In this document: one piece after another, positions 42,543 to 51,819 of the stretch | Layout: every line of letters starts with the position of its first letter | Position numbering within the stretch: position 1 is the stretch's first letter | Assembly: GCF_001894825.1 (NCBI RefSeq) | Contig: NZ_BCWY01000005.1 | Span: 124,001 to 188,000, forward strand | Direction of reading: 5' to 3' | Source: Rhodococcus jostii NBRC 16295 | Lineage (GTDB): Bacteria > Actinomycetota > Actinomycetes > Mycobacteriales > Mycobacteriaceae | DNA length: 64,000 bases | The notes under the pieces: generated by a model | What the model was told of the DNA's origin: nothing | The model's database searches: none | Seen by the model: the letters and a program-made list of their open reading frames with translations, nothing else | Program-made: the position numbers and the translations under genes

Positions 42543-42977
42543 GTGGCCGAGGTCCGTAGAACGTTCACCGTCGCCGCACCGCTCGAGAAAGTCGTCGCAT
42601 ACCTGCGGGACTTCGCGAACACCACGGCCTGGGACCCCGGGACCGTGAAGTGCGAGCAGACCACCCCCGGTCCGGTGGCAGTGGGGACGCAATGGCGCAA
42701 CGTGTCATCGTTCTTCAGGCGGACCACCGAACTGACCTACCGGATGACCCGCGACGACCCCGATCACGTCGTCTTCGAGGGTCGCAACAAGAGCGCCGCC
42801 ACGTCGGACGACCTGGCCTTCGAGCGGGTGGGCGACCACTCGACGTCGATCACCTACCGTGCACATCTCCAATTCACCGGCCTGGCGCGATTCGCCGACC
42901 CCGTCGCGCGCCTGGCGTTCGAGGTGCTGGCCGCCAAGACCGTCAAGCAGATGACCGGGGTCCTCGAAGCGCGGTAG
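42543..42977 (+). CDS. SRPBCC family protein
   Basis: This 144-residue START-fold protein begins MAEVRRTFTVAAPLEKVVAY and has no membrane segment. GGAGGTCC lies before the GTG start, and the gene follows DUF4193 by nine bases. The substrate is unknown. A strong hairpin follows its stop. Confidence 0.86.
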   Translation: MAEVRRTFTVAAPLEKVVAYLRDFANTTAWDPGTVKCEQTTPGPVAVGTQWRNVSSFFRRTTELTYRMTRDDPDHVVFEGRNKSAATSDDLAFERVGDHSTSITYRAHLQFTGLARFADPVARLAFEVLAAKTVKQMTGVLEAR

Positions 42978-42995
42978 GCGCACCCAGCTTCCACG

Positions 42996-43026
42996 AGCGC
43001 CCTCACTCTCGACGAATGAGGGCGCT
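42996..43026 (+). terminator. intrinsic terminator
   Basis: AGCGCCCTCA pairs perfectly with TGAGGGCGCT (43017-43026), and TTGTC follows. It closes the DUF4193-SRPBCC transcript. Confidence 0.85.
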
Positions 43027-43121
43027 TTGTCATGTGCGAGTCAGGGGATGATCCGGTCATCACGGTCCGAGAAGACCTGTTGCACACTGTATTTACGACC
43101 TTGGTGCTGGTGCCCGGCTGG

Positions 43122-43146
43122 GCGCCCCGCACGATGCGGGGCGCCG
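43122..43146 (-). terminator. hairpin downstream of the flavin monooxygenase
   Basis: GGCGCCCCGCA pairs with its complement across a three-base loop, 18 bases after the monooxygenase stop. It can terminate that transcript, although no T-run is close. Confidence 0.65.
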
Positions 43147-43163
43147 CTGCGCGCCGGGGCCCA

Positions 43164-44987
43164 TCAGCTGATGTGATGCACCTCCTGCAACCCGTAGACC
43201 GGCGTCGGGATCTCCTCGTGCCGGGCCTTGAGCTGCAGGGCGAGGTACAGCGAGTAGTGCCGCGACTGGTGGAGGTTGCCGCCGTGGAACCACAACGCTT
43301 CCTGCTGGGTGGGCTTCCACATGTTCCGCTGCTCGCCCTCCCAGGGGCCGGGGTCCTTGGTGGTGTCGGAGCCGAGGCCCCAGCACTTGCCGACCTTGTC
43401 GGCCACCTCCTGTCCCATGAGGTCCGCGGCCCAGCCGTTCATGGAGCCGTAACCGGTGGCGTAGACGACGAGGTCGGCCGGCAGTTCCGTTCCGTCGGTG
43501 AGAACGACGGCGTCCTCGGTCAGTCGATCGACCTGCCCGGACACGAGGTGGATGCTGCCGTCGGCGACGAGCTCGGACGCACCCACGTCGATGTAGTAGC
43601 CGGACCCGCGGCGCAGGTACTTCATGAACAGGCCGGACCCGTCGTCACCGAAATCGAGCTTGAATCCGGCCTTTTCGAGCCGATCGTAGAAGTCCTTGTC
43701 CCGTTCGGCGATCTTCTGATAGATCGGGATCTGGAACTCGTGCATGATCTTGTACGGCAGCGACGCGAACGTCAGGTCCGCCTTCTCCGTCGTCATCCCC
43801 GCCGCGAGGGCGCGCTCCGAGTAGAGGTCGCCGAGGCCGAGGTCCATGAGCGAATCGGACTTCACGATGTGCGTCGACGACCGCTGCAGCATCGTCACGT
43901 CGGCGCCGGTCTCGTAGAGCGCCTTGCAGATGTCGTGGGCCGAGTTGTTGGCCCCGACGACGACGACGCGCTTGCCCGCATAGGCGTCCGGGCCGGGATG
44001 CCGACTCGAATGGTGCTGCTCGCCCTTGAACACGTCCTGACCCGGGAACGTGGGAACACTCGGCTTGCCCGACATGCCGGTGGCCAGCACCAACTGCTTC
44101 GGATGCAGCACCACTTCCTCGCCGTCGCGATCGAGGACGACGGTCCACTCCTTCGTGTCCTCGTCGAACGTCGCGGACGTGCAGGTGGTGGACGACCAGT
44201 ACGGAATCTCCATCACCTTCGTGTACATCTCGAGCCAGTCGCCGATCTTGTCCTTCGGCGCGAACACCGGCCAGTTGTCGGGGAACGGCATGTACGGCAG
44301 GTGGTCGTACCAGACCGGGTCGTGCAGGCACAGCGACTTGTACCGATTGCGCCACTGGTCGCCGGGGCGTTCGTTCTTGTCGACGACGATGGCCGGGACC
44401 CCGAGTTGACGCAGGCGCGCACCGAGAGCGATGCCGCCCTGGCCGCCGCCGATCACGAGCACGTACGGCTGGCGGGCGTAGCCGAGTTCCTTTTCCTCGA
44501 TCTCCCGCTTCTCCGCCCAGCTGAGGGTGTCGCCGCCGGAACCGTGGACCGCGCCCTTGACGCGATTCCGTCCCCGACGTTCCTCGTGACCCTTCAGCTC
44601 CTGCATGGTGGTGAGGAAGGTCCAGGCCTCGTCGTCCTTCAGGCGCAGGTGCCCCTTGCCCCGGCCCGTCGCCGTCTCGAATTCGATCCACGCGGACGTG
44701 AGGCCGTCGGTCTCGTCCGGAGTCTCGCTGGTACGGAAGTTCGTGGGGTCGGTGTCCTCCAGCCGCGCGTGCAGCATCGAGGCGACGGCATCACGTCCCT
44801 CGACGGTCTTGAGGTTCCAGGTGAACGCCACCAGATCCCGCCAGAAGCTGTCGACCGCGAACATGCCTGCCGCGCGGTCGATGTCACGCGTGGCGAGCGC
44901 GGCTTCGAAATTCGCCAACCACAGGTCGACCCGCTCCTGAGGCGTCGAGGACGTCTGCACCGTGGGCGGCTGGACGGTCTGTGTCAT
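43164..44987 (-). CDS. flavin-containing monooxygenase with NTF2-like N-terminal domain
   Basis: This 607-residue oxygenase has an NTF2/SnoaL-like N-terminal domain (about residues 15-140) followed by an FMO/Baeyer-Villiger-type core. The FAD motif is VLVIGGGQGGIALGARLRQL and the NADPH motif is VVVVGANNSAHDICKAL; FMO-type ends include VVYATGY. It probably hydroxylates or oxygenates a small organic substrate with NADPH and oxygen. AAGGAGAGG lies before the ATG. A TTGCA-N6-TGCAA dyad at 45051-45066 upstream may be an operator. It is a single-gene unit. Confidence 0.9.
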   Translation of the reverse strand: MTQTVQPPTVQTSSTPQERVDLWLANFEAALATRDIDRAAGMFAVDSFWRDLVAFTWNLKTVEGRDAVASMLHARLEDTDPTNFRTSETPDETDGLTSAWIEFETATGRGKGHLRLKDDEAWTFLTTMQELKGHEERRGRNRVKGAVHGSGGDTLSWAEKREIEEKELGYARQPYVLVIGGGQGGIALGARLRQLGVPAIVVDKNERPGDQWRNRYKSLCLHDPVWYDHLPYMPFPDNWPVFAPKDKIGDWLEMYTKVMEIPYWSSTTCTSATFDEDTKEWTVVLDRDGEEVVLHPKQLVLATGMSGKPSVPTFPGQDVFKGEQHHSSRHPGPDAYAGKRVVVVGANNSAHDICKALYETGADVTMLQRSSTHIVKSDSLMDLGLGDLYSERALAAGMTTEKADLTFASLPYKIMHEFQIPIYQKIAERDKDFYDRLEKAGFKLDFGDDGSGLFMKYLRRGSGYYIDVGASELVADGSIHLVSGQVDRLTEDAVVLTDGTELPADLVVYATGYGSMNGWAADLMGQEVADKVGKCWGLGSDTTKDPGPWEGEQRNMWKPTQQEALWFHGGNLHQSRHYSLYLALQLKARHEEIPTPVYGLQEVHHIS

Positions 44988-45069
44988 GTGCCTCTCCTTC
45001 GTTCTCGTTGTGACTCACAGCACACTCCTCTTCGGGGCGGGCGACAAGCGTTGCACCGTGTTGCAATGC

Positions 45070-45628
<559 letters not shown>

Positions 45629-45726
45629 CCACGAAGTGGCATTGTCGAAATCCGGGGTTGCTCGTTCGACGTACTGGGTGAGTCCACGGCACAAGGCCGG
45701 GACCGACCACAATCGAGGAGGAAATC

Positions 45727-46167
45727 ATGAGGGTCATGGTGATGATCGAGGGTGCCGGAGCCGACGAGGACAAGATCGCCCCGACGGAGGCGATGCTCGC
45801 CGCGATGGGCGCGTACAACGAGGAACTGGTGAACGCCGGGATCATGCTTGACGGGCAGGGCCTGAAGCCGACCAGCGCGGGGGCGCGGGTGGTGTTCGAG
45901 GGCGGCACGACGTCGGTGGTCGACGGCCCGTTCACGGAGTCGAAGGAGATCATCGCGGGTTACTGGATCTGGGAGGTGCGCTCTCTCGAGGAAGCGATCG
46001 AGTGGGTGAAGAAGTGCCCCGCCGACTCCGGCACCGGACTGCGCCAGCTGATCGAGGTGCGGCCGATCTTCGAGTCGGACGACTTCGGGGACGAGTTCAC
46101 GCCGGAGTTGCGGGAGCGGGAAGAGGCCCTCGCGGCGCGGATCCGCGAGCAGCACCCCGACCGCTGA
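45727..46167 (+). CDS. YCII/DGPF domain protein
   Basis: This 146-residue protein of the YciI-like family carries the DGPF motif (VVDGPFTESKEIIAG). It has a possible catalytic role, but its biochemistry is unknown. GAGGAGGAAATC gives a strong ribosome-binding site. It is followed after one base by an ECF42 sigma factor gene, and DGPF proteins are the standard neighbours of that sigma group. Confidence 0.9.
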   Translation: MRVMVMIEGAGADEDKIAPTEAMLAAMGAYNEELVNAGIMLDGQGLKPTSAGARVVFEGGTTSVVDGPFTESKEIIAGYWIWEVRSLEEAIEWVKKCPADSGTGLRQLIEVRPIFESDDFGDEFTPELREREEALAARIREQHPDR

Positions 46168-46168
46168 C

Positions 46169-47428
46169 ATGGACGCGCGGCGCACGGTCGAGGCGGTGTG
46201 GCGGATGGAGTCGCCGCGGCTCATCGCGTCTCTCACCCGCCTCGTCCGTGATGTCGGCACTGCCGAGGAGATCGCGCAGGACGCGTTCGTGCTGGCGCTC
46301 GAGCAGTGGCCGCGGGACGGCGTCCCCGGCAAACCGGGTGCGTGGCTGACGGCGACGGCCAAGCACAAGGCGATCGACCGGATCCGCCGTGAGCGGTCGC
46401 AGCAGTCGAAGTACACACAGATCGCCGTCGACCCGTCCGCGCAGCAACCGAGCACGATGCCCGCGCCGGACGCTGTCGACGGCGTGGAGGACGACCTGCT
46501 GGCCCTGGTTTTCGTGGCCTGCCATCCGGTGCTTCCCCGGGAATCGCGGGTGGCGTTGACGCTGCGGCTGATCGGAGGCCTGCGCACCGATGAGATCGCG
46601 CGGGCCTTCCTCGTGCCCTCGGCGACGATGGGGCAGCGGATCAGCAGGGCCAAGCGCACGCTGTCGGAGGCGAAGGTTCCGTTCGAGGTTCCGGCATCCG
46701 AGGAACTTCCGGCGAGGTTGTCGGCGGTGCTCGAGGTGATCTATCTGGTCTTCAACGAGGGGTACTCCGCCACGTCGGGTGACGACTGGATTCGGCGTGA
46801 TCTGGCGTCCGAGGCGATGCGGCTCGCCCGGGTTCTCGCCGGGCTGCTGCCCCGGGAACCGGAGGTGCACGGGTTGGTGGCGTTGACCGAGTTGCAGGCT
46901 TCCCGGTTCGCCGCCCGGGTGGGCGCCGACGGCGAGCCGATCCTGCTGCAGGATCAGGACCGGTCGCGGTGGGATCGAACCCTGCTGAAGCACGGAAATG
47001 CGGCGCTGGAGCGGGCGGTCGGGCTCGGCCGCCCACTCGGCCCCTATTCGCTGCAGGCCGCGATCGCCGGGTGTCATGCCCGGGCGCCGCGTTTCGAGGA
47101 CACCGACTGGGAGGCGATCGTCGCCCTGTACGACGCGTTGGCGCAGGTGGCGCCGTCGCCGGTGGTGGAACTCAACCGTGCTGTGGCGCTGCTGCACTCG
47201 GATGGTCCGGAGGCGGCGCTCGCCGCGCTCGATGCCGTGCGGGACGACTCCCGGCTGGCGCGCCACCATCTGTACGGCGCCGTGCGGGGTGAAGTCCTCG
47301 AACGTCTCGGCCGCTACGAGGAGGCAGCCCGGACCCTCGAGGACGCCGCGGCGACAGCACCGACGCAGCGGGAACGGAACCTCCTCATGGCCCGCGCGGC
47401 CGCCGCGTCGGAGCAGGCCGAGCCCTGA
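46169..47428 (+). CDS. ECF42-type RNA polymerase sigma factor
   Basis: This 419-residue protein has sigma region 2 (VGTAEEIAQDAFVLALEQWP, about residues 29-48), a sigma-4 helix-turn-helix (LIGGLRTDEIARAFLVPSAT, about 128-147) and a long helical C-terminal extension with TPR-like pairs (DUF6596). The extension is needed for activity in the studied ECF42 members. These have no anti-sigma factor and are linked with DGPF proteins, as here, where the DGPF gene is one base upstream. The signal and targets are unknown. Confidence 0.92.
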   Translation: MDARRTVEAVWRMESPRLIASLTRLVRDVGTAEEIAQDAFVLALEQWPRDGVPGKPGAWLTATAKHKAIDRIRRERSQQSKYTQIAVDPSAQQPSTMPAPDAVDGVEDDLLALVFVACHPVLPRESRVALTLRLIGGLRTDEIARAFLVPSATMGQRISRAKRTLSEAKVPFEVPASEELPARLSAVLEVIYLVFNEGYSATSGDDWIRRDLASEAMRLARVLAGLLPREPEVHGLVALTELQASRFAARVGADGEPILLQDQDRSRWDRTLLKHGNAALERAVGLGRPLGPYSLQAAIAGCHARAPRFEDTDWEAIVALYDALAQVAPSPVVELNRAVALLHSDGPEAALAALDAVRDDSRLARHHLYGAVRGEVLERLGRYEEAARTLEDAAATAPTQRERNLLMARAAAASEQAEP

Positions 47429-47446
47429 GTCTCGACCATTGATTCA

Positions 47447-47469
47447 CGATTTCCTGAATACAGAAATCG
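47447..47469. promoter_or_regulatory. probable ArsR operator
   Basis: CGATTTC (47447-47453) and GAAATCG (47463-47469) form a dyad with a nine-base centre, 16 bases before the arsR start and after the sigma factor stop. Its place suggests autoregulation of the arsR-CDF operon. Confidence 0.55.
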
Positions 47470-47484
47470 ATGTACAGTCAGTCC

Positions 47485-47814
47485 ATGGAGACTCTGGTCC
47501 ACCGGGACGCCCTCGCGCGTTTCGGGTACGCGCTGTCGGACACCACCCGCACACAGATTCTGCTGAGCCTGCGATCCGGGCCCGGGTATCCGTCGGAGTT
47601 GGCCGAGGCGATCGGGGTGTCCCGGCAGATCCTGTCGAATCATCTGTCGTGCCTGCGTGGCTGCGGTCTGGTCGTCGCGGTGCCGGAGGGTCGGCGGAGT
47701 CGATACGAACTCGCCGACCCGCGCATCGCACGTGCCCTCGACGACCTGCTCGGCCTGGTGCTCGCGGTCGATCCGTCCTGCTGCCCGGACGCGGAGACAG
47801 AAGGCTGCTGCTGA
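47485..47814 (+). CDS. ArsR/SmtB metalloregulator
   Basis: This 109-residue winged-helix repressor has the recognition helix GVSRQILSNHLSCLRGCGLV. Its end is cysteine rich (DPSCCPDAETEGCC), which suggests a metal site like that of cadmium/lead sensors. The downstream efflux gene overlaps its stop by one base. The start is ATG 47485, though an upstream in-frame ATG (47470) exists. Metal release of the repressor would induce the transporter. Confidence 0.9.
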   Translation: METLVHRDALARFGYALSDTTRTQILLSLRSGPGYPSELAEAIGVSRQILSNHLSCLRGCGLVVAVPEGRRSRYELADPRIARALDDLLGLVLAVDPSCCPDAETEGCC

Positions 47815-48500
47815 TGGCGTCCGAACTCGGCATGCCCACCAGGCCGACCGGCGAACGCAGGCAGGTCCTGTCCCGCCGGATCAGGTTCTTCGTGGCCGCG
47901 ACCATCACCTACAACGTGATCGAAGCGGTCGTGGCACTCACCGAGGGTGCGCGGGTGTCGTCGACGGCGTTGATCGGGTTCGGCCTGGATTCGGTGATCG
48001 AGGTGTCCTCGGCGGCCGCGGTCGCCTGGCAGTTCGCGGGACGCGATCCGGAGGCGCGGGAGAAGGTCGCGCTGCGCATCATTGCGTTCTCCTTCTTCGG
48101 GCTCGCCGTGTACGTGAGCGTCGACGCGGCAAGGTCGCTGCTGGGGGTCGGCGAAGCGCAGCACTCGATCGTCGGAATCGTCCTGGCTGCAGTGAGTCTG
48201 GCCGTGATGCCGGTTCTGTCGTGGGCGCAGCGCCGGGCCGGACGTGAACTCGGCTCCCTGTCCGCGGTCGCGGATTCCAAGCAGACGCTGCTGTGCACGT
48301 ACCTGTCGGCGGTGCTGCTGGCCGGGTTGCTGCTCAACAGCACCCTCGGCTGGTCGTGGGCAGATCCGATCGCCGCCCTGGTCATCGCGGTCATTGCGGT
48401 GAAGGAAGGCGTCAACGCCTGGAAGGGCGACACCTGTTGCGCCACCCCGGTCCGTGGCGCCGCAGTTCAGGATCCCGGCTGCGACTGCTGCGACTTGTGA
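47814..48500 (+). CDS. cation diffusion facilitator (CDF-like) transporter
   Basis: This 228-residue protein has about six hydrophobic segments and a CDF-type pattern in IGFGLDSVIEVSSAAAV and ADPIAALVIAVIAVKEG. The usual C-terminal cytoplasmic domain is lacking; instead a short cysteine-rich tail (DTCCATPV...CDCCDL) is present. It is coupled to an ArsR regulator whose own tail is also cysteine rich. It probably exports a divalent metal. Its last 34 bases overlap the convergent crotonase gene. Confidence 0.88.
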   Translation: MASELGMPTRPTGERRQVLSRRIRFFVAATITYNVIEAVVALTEGARVSSTALIGFGLDSVIEVSSAAAVAWQFAGRDPEAREKVALRIIAFSFFGLAVYVSVDAARSLLGVGEAQHSIVGIVLAAVSLAVMPVLSWAQRRAGRELGSLSAVADSKQTLLCTYLSAVLLAGLLLNSTLGWSWADPIAALVIAVIAVKEGVNAWKGDTCCATPVRGAAVQDPGCDCCDL

Positions 48501-49498
48501 TCGCCGAACGGTTCGTCGCGTTCCCGGACGGCCTCGCGGAATCCGGCGGTGGCCGAGCGTAATTGGAACGCATACCCCTCGCGGGTGTGCCGGGACACGC
48601 CGTCGAAGACGGTGCTCACCATGGCCGAGTTGGTGACGCCCTGGGCGAGCAGCGCACTGTTCAGGGCCAGTTTGACCATCATCAACTGGTTGATCGGCAT
48701 CTGCGCGATCCGCCCGACGAGGTCCTCCGCCCGTGCGTCGAGTTCGTCGGCGGGCGCCGACTCCACCGCGAGTCCCCAGTCGGCTGCCTGCCGGCCCGTG
48801 ATGCAGTCGCCGGTGAGGAGGAGTCGTTTCGCCCGCTGGTCGCCGAGTCGGTGCGCCCACATGCCCGCCGCGGGCACACCCCACACCCGGGTCGGGGGAT
48901 AGCCGATCTTCGTGTCGTCCGCGGCGATGATCTGGTCGCAGTACAGCGCGATGTCGGTGCCGCCGGCCACGCAGAAACCGTGGATCTTCGCGACCGTCGG
49001 CTTGTTCGCGTGGAGCAGGCTCGCGAAGCCGCGGTTGAACCGGCTCATCATCGCGTAGTCGGCCATCGGGTCCCAGGTGCCGAACGGATTGTGGTTGCGC
49101 GCCTGGACTATCGGATCGAGGACGGTTCCGGTCGTGCGGTCGGGTGCCTCGCCGGGGGCGCCGCCGTTCTCGGCGAAGACGTTGAGGTCGTATCCGCCGC
49201 AGAATCCCTTCCCGCGTCCCGACACCAGCATGACGTGGACGCGGCGGTCGAGGTCGGCGCGTTCGACGGCGTCGGCTATCTCGAAGGGAGTGTCGCCGGT
49301 GATCGCGTTGCCGTGGTCCGGTCGATCGAACGTGATCCGCGCGATCCGCCCGGTCACCTCGTAGGTGAGGGTCCGGTACTCCGCACTTTCGCCCGCGTGG
49401 CGCGGTGGCCGATCCGCGAACAGGGAGTCGCCGCCCTCGTCCCAGCCGTCGCGCCACGCGGCCGGGCGGGTGCCCGCGTGGTCGTCGTGGCCGGTCAC
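48467..49498 (-). CDS. crotonase family enoyl-CoA hydratase/isomerase
   Basis: This 343-residue crotonase-fold protein is longer than usual because of an N-terminal extension (about residues 1-45). Oxyanion-hole motifs RGKGFCGGYDLNVF and IHGFCVAGGTDIALYC are visible. The GTG start overlaps the stop of the acyl-CoA dehydrogenase gene by four bases, so the two work in one operon. The CoA substrate is unknown; the pairing suggests a specific acyl-CoA degradation route. Confidence 0.87.
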   Translation of the reverse strand: MTGHDDHAGTRPAAWRDGWDEGGDSLFADRPPRHAGESAEYRTLTYEVTGRIARITFDRPDHGNAITGDTPFEIADAVERADLDRRVHVMLVSGRGKGFCGGYDLNVFAENGGAPGEAPDRTTGTVLDPIVQARNHNPFGTWDPMADYAMMSRFNRGFASLLHANKPTVAKIHGFCVAGGTDIALYCDQIIAADDTKIGYPPTRVWGVPAAGMWAHRLGDQRAKRLLLTGDCITGRQAADWGLAVESAPADELDARAEDLVGRIAQMPINQLMMVKLALNSALLAQGVTNSAMVSTVFDGVSRHTREGYAFQLRSATAGFREAVRERDEPFGDHKSQQSQPGS

Positions 49499-51132
49499 GA
49501 CCCCACCTTGGGGGTGGCGCGGTCGATGATGGCGGCGGTGTCGACGCCCGTCGGCAGCGTTCCGAACACGGTGCCCCAGTCGCCGGACAGCCGGCTGACG
49601 CAGAACGCGTCGGCCACCGCGGGGTGCCCGTGGCAGATCAGCAGCGAACCCTGGAGGGCGAGCGCCATGTCGCCGACGACCCGACGGGCCCGGTGCTGGA
49701 GCGTGTCGACGTCGCCGAAACCGGCCTTCAGGTCAGCGACGGCGGCGTCGAGTCGCGCGTCGGCGCCCGCGGTGGAATCGAGTTCGTCGAAGAAGACCTG
49801 CAGTGTCTCCGGTTGTTTCGCGATCGCGCGCAGGGTGTCCAGGGCGGCGACGTTGCCGGAGCCCTCCCACACGGACAGCAGCGGGGCCTCCCGGTACAGC
49901 CGCGGCATCCGGGATTCCTCCACGTACCCGTTGCCGCCCAGGCATTCCAGGGCCTCGGCGGCGTGGATCGGGCCGCGCTTGCACACGTAATACTTGCTGA
50001 CCGCCAACGTGATCCGCCGCAGCGTGTTCGCGTGCTCGTCGCCCGCGGTTGCCCGGTCGGTGAGGGCGGCCAGCCAGAGGGCGACGGTGGTGGAGGCCTC
50101 CGACTCGACGGCGAGGTCGGCGAGCACGTTCCGCATCAGGGGCTGATCCACGAGATGGGCTCCGAACGCGCTGCGGTGCACGGCGTGGTGGGCGGCCTGA
50201 GCCGTACCGGCGCGCATGCCGGTGGCGGTGCCGATGGTGCAGTCGAGGCGGGTCATGTTGACCATCTCGATGATGGTCGGAACCCCGCGACCTTCCTCGC
50301 CGACCAGCCAGGCCAGTGCCTCGTCGTACTCGACCTCGCTGCTGGCGTTGGAACGGTTGCCGAGTTTGTCCTTGAGGCGCTGCAGGTGCATCCGGTTGCG
50401 GGTGCCGTCCGGCAGCACCCGGGGCAGGAAGAAGCACGACAGCCCGCCCGGTGCCTGGGCCAGCACGAGGAACACGTCGGACATCGGTGCCGACGTGAAC
50501 CACTTGTGCCCGGTGAGCAGGTAGCTTCCGTCCGCCTGCGGCACGGCTCGGGTGGTGCCCGCCCGGACGTCGGAGCCGCCCTGCTTCTCGGTCATCGACA
50601 TCCCGGCGATCAGCCCGGCCTTCGTCAGCGGCGGATGCAGCGCCGGGTCGTACACCCGCGCGGTGAGCAGCGGTTCGTACTGTTCCGCCAGTTCCCGGTT
50701 GTGCCGCAGCGCGGGGACGACCGCGTACGTCATGGAGATCGGACAGCCGTGGCCGGCGTCGACCTGGCCCCACACCGCCATCTTCGCGGCCCGGACCAGG
50801 TGGGCGTGCGGATTCGGGTCGGCCCACGGCGCGCCGTGCAGGCCCATCTCGACGGCGGTGGTCATCAGCTGGTGGTACGCGGGGTCGTACTCCACCTCGT
50901 CGATGCGGTGGCCGTAGCGGTCGTGGGTGCGCAGGACGGGAGGGTGCGCCTCGGCGAGGTCGCCCCAGCGTTGCGCCTCCGCGCTTCCCGCGAGTCGTCC
51001 GACGTCGTGGAGGTCCTCGAGCGCGTCGTGTGCGCCTTCACGTTTCAGGGCTTCGAGGATCGGGGCGTAGTCGGCCGCGTCGAAGTCGGTCAGCGGTGGC
51101 ACCTGGTTGAAGACCTCGTGTGTGGCACTCAT
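49495..51132 (-). CDS. acyl-CoA dehydrogenase (AidB-like)
   Basis: This 545-residue flavoprotein is of the long acyl-CoA dehydrogenase/AidB type rather than the usual 380-residue form. Motifs include GMSMTEKQGGSDVRAGTTRA (about residues 180-199), LTGHKWFTSAPMSDVFLVLA and CLGGNGYVEESRMPRLYREA near the active-site region. Its ATG overlaps the stop of the TetR gene by four bases, and the crotonase gene overlaps its end. It probably oxidises a long or branched acyl-CoA; a DNA-protective AidB role is also possible. Confidence 0.88.
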   Translation of the reverse strand: MSATHEVFNQVPPLTDFDAADYAPILEALKREGAHDALEDLHDVGRLAGSAEAQRWGDLAEAHPPVLRTHDRYGHRIDEVEYDPAYHQLMTTAVEMGLHGAPWADPNPHAHLVRAAKMAVWGQVDAGHGCPISMTYAVVPALRHNRELAEQYEPLLTARVYDPALHPPLTKAGLIAGMSMTEKQGGSDVRAGTTRAVPQADGSYLLTGHKWFTSAPMSDVFLVLAQAPGGLSCFFLPRVLPDGTRNRMHLQRLKDKLGNRSNASSEVEYDEALAWLVGEEGRGVPTIIEMVNMTRLDCTIGTATGMRAGTAQAAHHAVHRSAFGAHLVDQPLMRNVLADLAVESEASTTVALWLAALTDRATAGDEHANTLRRITLAVSKYYVCKRGPIHAAEALECLGGNGYVEESRMPRLYREAPLLSVWEGSGNVAALDTLRAIAKQPETLQVFFDELDSTAGADARLDAAVADLKAGFGDVDTLQHRARRVVGDMALALQGSLLICHGHPAVADAFCVSRLSGDWGTVFGTLPTGVDTAAIIDRATPKVGS

Positions 51133-51740
51133 GTCGGGCTCCCGAGAGATCGAAGGGTGAAGGTGAGCAGTGCGGGGATGATTGCGGCGTCGGCGGCGCC
51201 GCGAGCCAGGGGCAGCACGAGCGCTTCGCCGATCGCGCCGACGAGGCACGCCGCGGTCACCGAGGCGTCCTGTTCGGGGATCTCCCCGGCCTCGACGGCG
51301 GCGGCGATCGCGACGGCAAGCGCGTCGCGGAACGATTCGCGGAACAGCAGGCGTTCGGTGTCGACCTGCGGGTCGACGGGTTCGACGAGCAGTGCGTACG
51401 CCAATGTGGGTGCGCGCAAGGCGCGTTCGGCGAACGTGCGGACCGATGCGGTGACGGCCGATACCCGGTCGCCCTCGGCGGTGCGGGCGCAATTGCCGGA
51501 TTCGACGGCCGCGCTCACCTCCCGGCTGCAGACGATGCGGAAGACCTCGGCGAACAGTTCGCCCTTGTTCGCGAAGTGCCGATAGACGGTGCCGGTCCCG
51601 ACGCCTGCCTCGGCCGCGACGGCGGAGATCGAGCACCCGCCGTATCCGTGCCGGGCGATCAGCCCGATCGCGGAATCGATGAGCGTGGTGCGGAGAGCGT
51701 CCAGCCGTTCCTGGACCGCGGGCGTGCGCCGATAGGCCAT
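51129..51740 (-). CDS. TetR family transcriptional regulator
   Basis: This 203-residue regulator has the helix-turn-helix CSISAVAAEAGVGTGTVYRH (about residues 36-55) and an unrelated C terminus. The ATG at 51740 gives MAYRRTPAVQERLDALR. It heads an operon with the acyl-CoA dehydrogenase and the crotonase and is divergent from an enoyl-CoA hydratase gene, so it probably controls both directions and may sense an acyl-CoA. Confidence 0.9.
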   Translation of the reverse strand: MAYRRTPAVQERLDALRTTLIDSAIGLIARHGYGGCSISAVAAEAGVGTGTVYRHFANKGELFAEVFRIVCSREVSAAVESGNCARTAEGDRVSAVTASVRTFAERALRAPTLAYALLVEPVDPQVDTERLLFRESFRDALAVAIAAAVEAGEIPEQDASVTAACLVGAIGEALVLPLARGAADAAIIPALLTFTLRSLGSPT

Positions 51741-51819
51741 ACCCAAGGAGTGAACACCGGTTCCGTTCTTCCGTCAAGGGTGCTACCGTCGCTCGTACCA
51801 GCGAGGAAAGGCGCGCTCG

